The notes under the pieces were generated by a model. The model made no database searches and was not told the origin of the DNA. It saw only the letters and a program-made list of their open reading frames with translations. From Corynebacterium comes (GTDB lineage: Bacteria; Actinomycetota; Actinomycetes; Mycobacteriales; Mycobacteriaceae), in contig NZ_CP046453.1 in assembly GCF_009734405.1 (NCBI RefSeq), forward strand, positions 2,739,753 to 2,803,752: a DNA stretch of 64,000 nt, written 5' to 3'. Below are positions 63,626 through 64,000 of this stretch, piece by piece. The position numbers and the translations under genes were made by a program. Every line of letters begins with the position of its first letter. The stretch's first letter is position 1.

Positions 63626-63634
63626 TGTGGATAA
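63626..63634 (-). other. DnaA box
   Basis: TGTGGATAA, the exact complement of the consensus TTATCCACA. Confidence 0.8.
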
Positions 63635-63710
63635 ACGCGCGTTTCCTTCCGGGCGCCGCCCACGAGGGACGCATTCATGCAGGTGGGAGGCCTTCCGCCG
63701 GCGAATCTAA

Positions 63711-63719
63711 TTATCCACA
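63711..63719 (+). other. DnaA box
   Basis: TTATCCACA, a perfect consensus DnaA box. Confidence 0.85.
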
Positions 63720-63769
63720 GGTGATGAGATAGGCTGTGGAAAGATTTGCCGCGCAGAGTTCTCCACACC

Positions 63770-63778
63770 TGTGGATAA
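63770..63778 (-). other. DnaA box
   Basis: TGTGGATAA, perfect and inverted, three bases after the near match TTCTCCACA. Confidence 0.85.
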
Positions 63779-63975
63779 CTCTGTGAAATACGAGGTTGCG
63801 GCCACAATCCCCATGGGGATGAGGCCTGTGAAAAGACGCGGTGCGCAACCTCCACCATCGGCTGAAAACCATCACCGCGTCGCCGCTGAGCAGCAGGCAG
63901 AGCACAGACTTTGATCCCGATCGAGTCCGGCCACGCCCGAGCGAACCGGACGAGACATTTAAGGAGCACCACCAG

Positions 63976-64000
63976 GTGACAGAAGACCAGCAGTCACCAG
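63976..64000 (+). CDS. dnaA: 5' end of the chromosomal replication initiator gene
   Basis: A GTG start behind AAGGAG (9 bases) begins MTEDQQSP and runs off the window. The call rests on this start and on the position to the right of rpmH with DnaA boxes upstream, which is the conserved dnaA place in nearly all bacteria of this group. Confidence 0.85.

Larger units (their letters stand above)
63112..63975. promoter_or_regulatory. rpmH-dnaA intergenic region with DnaA boxes
   Basis: An 864-base gap without a convincing gene. Its right half holds three perfect DnaA boxes and two near matches (63735-63743 and 63759-63767, one or two differences). An inverted repeat with CCGCCGG/CCGGCGG arms lies at 63301-63350. 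The region probably contains the dnaA and rpmH promoters and DnaA autoregulation sites and may form part of oriC; the main origin in actinobacteria often lies beyond dnaA, outside this window. Confidence 0.7.

Overview
This window is about 64 kb of a high-GC actinobacterial chromosome, almost certainly Corynebacterium, lying left of the replication start. The right end reads leftwards from dnaA as rpmH, rnpA, yidD, yidC, rsmG, parA, parB, a GNAT gene, cwlM, trxA, trxB, sigM. Four parS sites lie 39-49 kb from dnaA. Many start codons sit 6-8 bases behind a TAnnnT -10 element, the leaderless arrangement common in corynebacteria.

Layout. 1-9 kb: leuS, small membrane and secreted proteins, two carboxylate-type transporters, a small unknown gene behind a SAM-I/IV-type riboswitch, and a SulP transporter. 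10.2-17.3 kb: the complete trp operon (trpL-E-G-D-CF-B-A) with a leader peptide holding three Trp codons and an attenuator. 17.3-26.8 kb: an HNH/DUF222 protein, an ABC exporter bracketed by parS sites, a decayed IS481-type transposase with an AT-rich patch, a Rieske lipoprotein, an Old Yellow Enzyme, an SBF-like transporter, an AzlCD (BrnFE-like) exporter and yqgE. 26.8-34.7 kb: CCA-adding enzyme, Nudix hydrolase, a large secreted anchor protein and murJ with a pseudokinase tail, the conserved block that in related genomes leads straight to sigM.

Between murJ and sigM (34.74-54.6 kb) lies a roughly 20-kb accessory island for an aromatic compound. It has two transporters (AAHS and MHS types), an FAD aromatic hydroxylase, a two-component flavin monooxygenase whose reductase carries an IclR-type effector domain, an intradiol dioxygenase of the protocatechuate 3,4 type, an acyl-CoA ligase, two class III CoA transferases, an enoyl-CoA hydratase-like protein, a thioesterase, two short citrate-synthase-fold proteins and an MmgE/PrpD protein. 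An IclR regulator sits at the divergent promoter, and its probable palindromic operator recurs 13.6 kb away at the transporter/hydroxylase promoter. No gene for the usual later steps of the beta-ketoadipate pathway is present.

The most interesting proposal is therefore that the tricarboxylic ring-cleavage product is processed by CoA activation, hydration and a citryl-CoA-lyase-like cleavage. This is inferred from gene content and chemistry, not shown.
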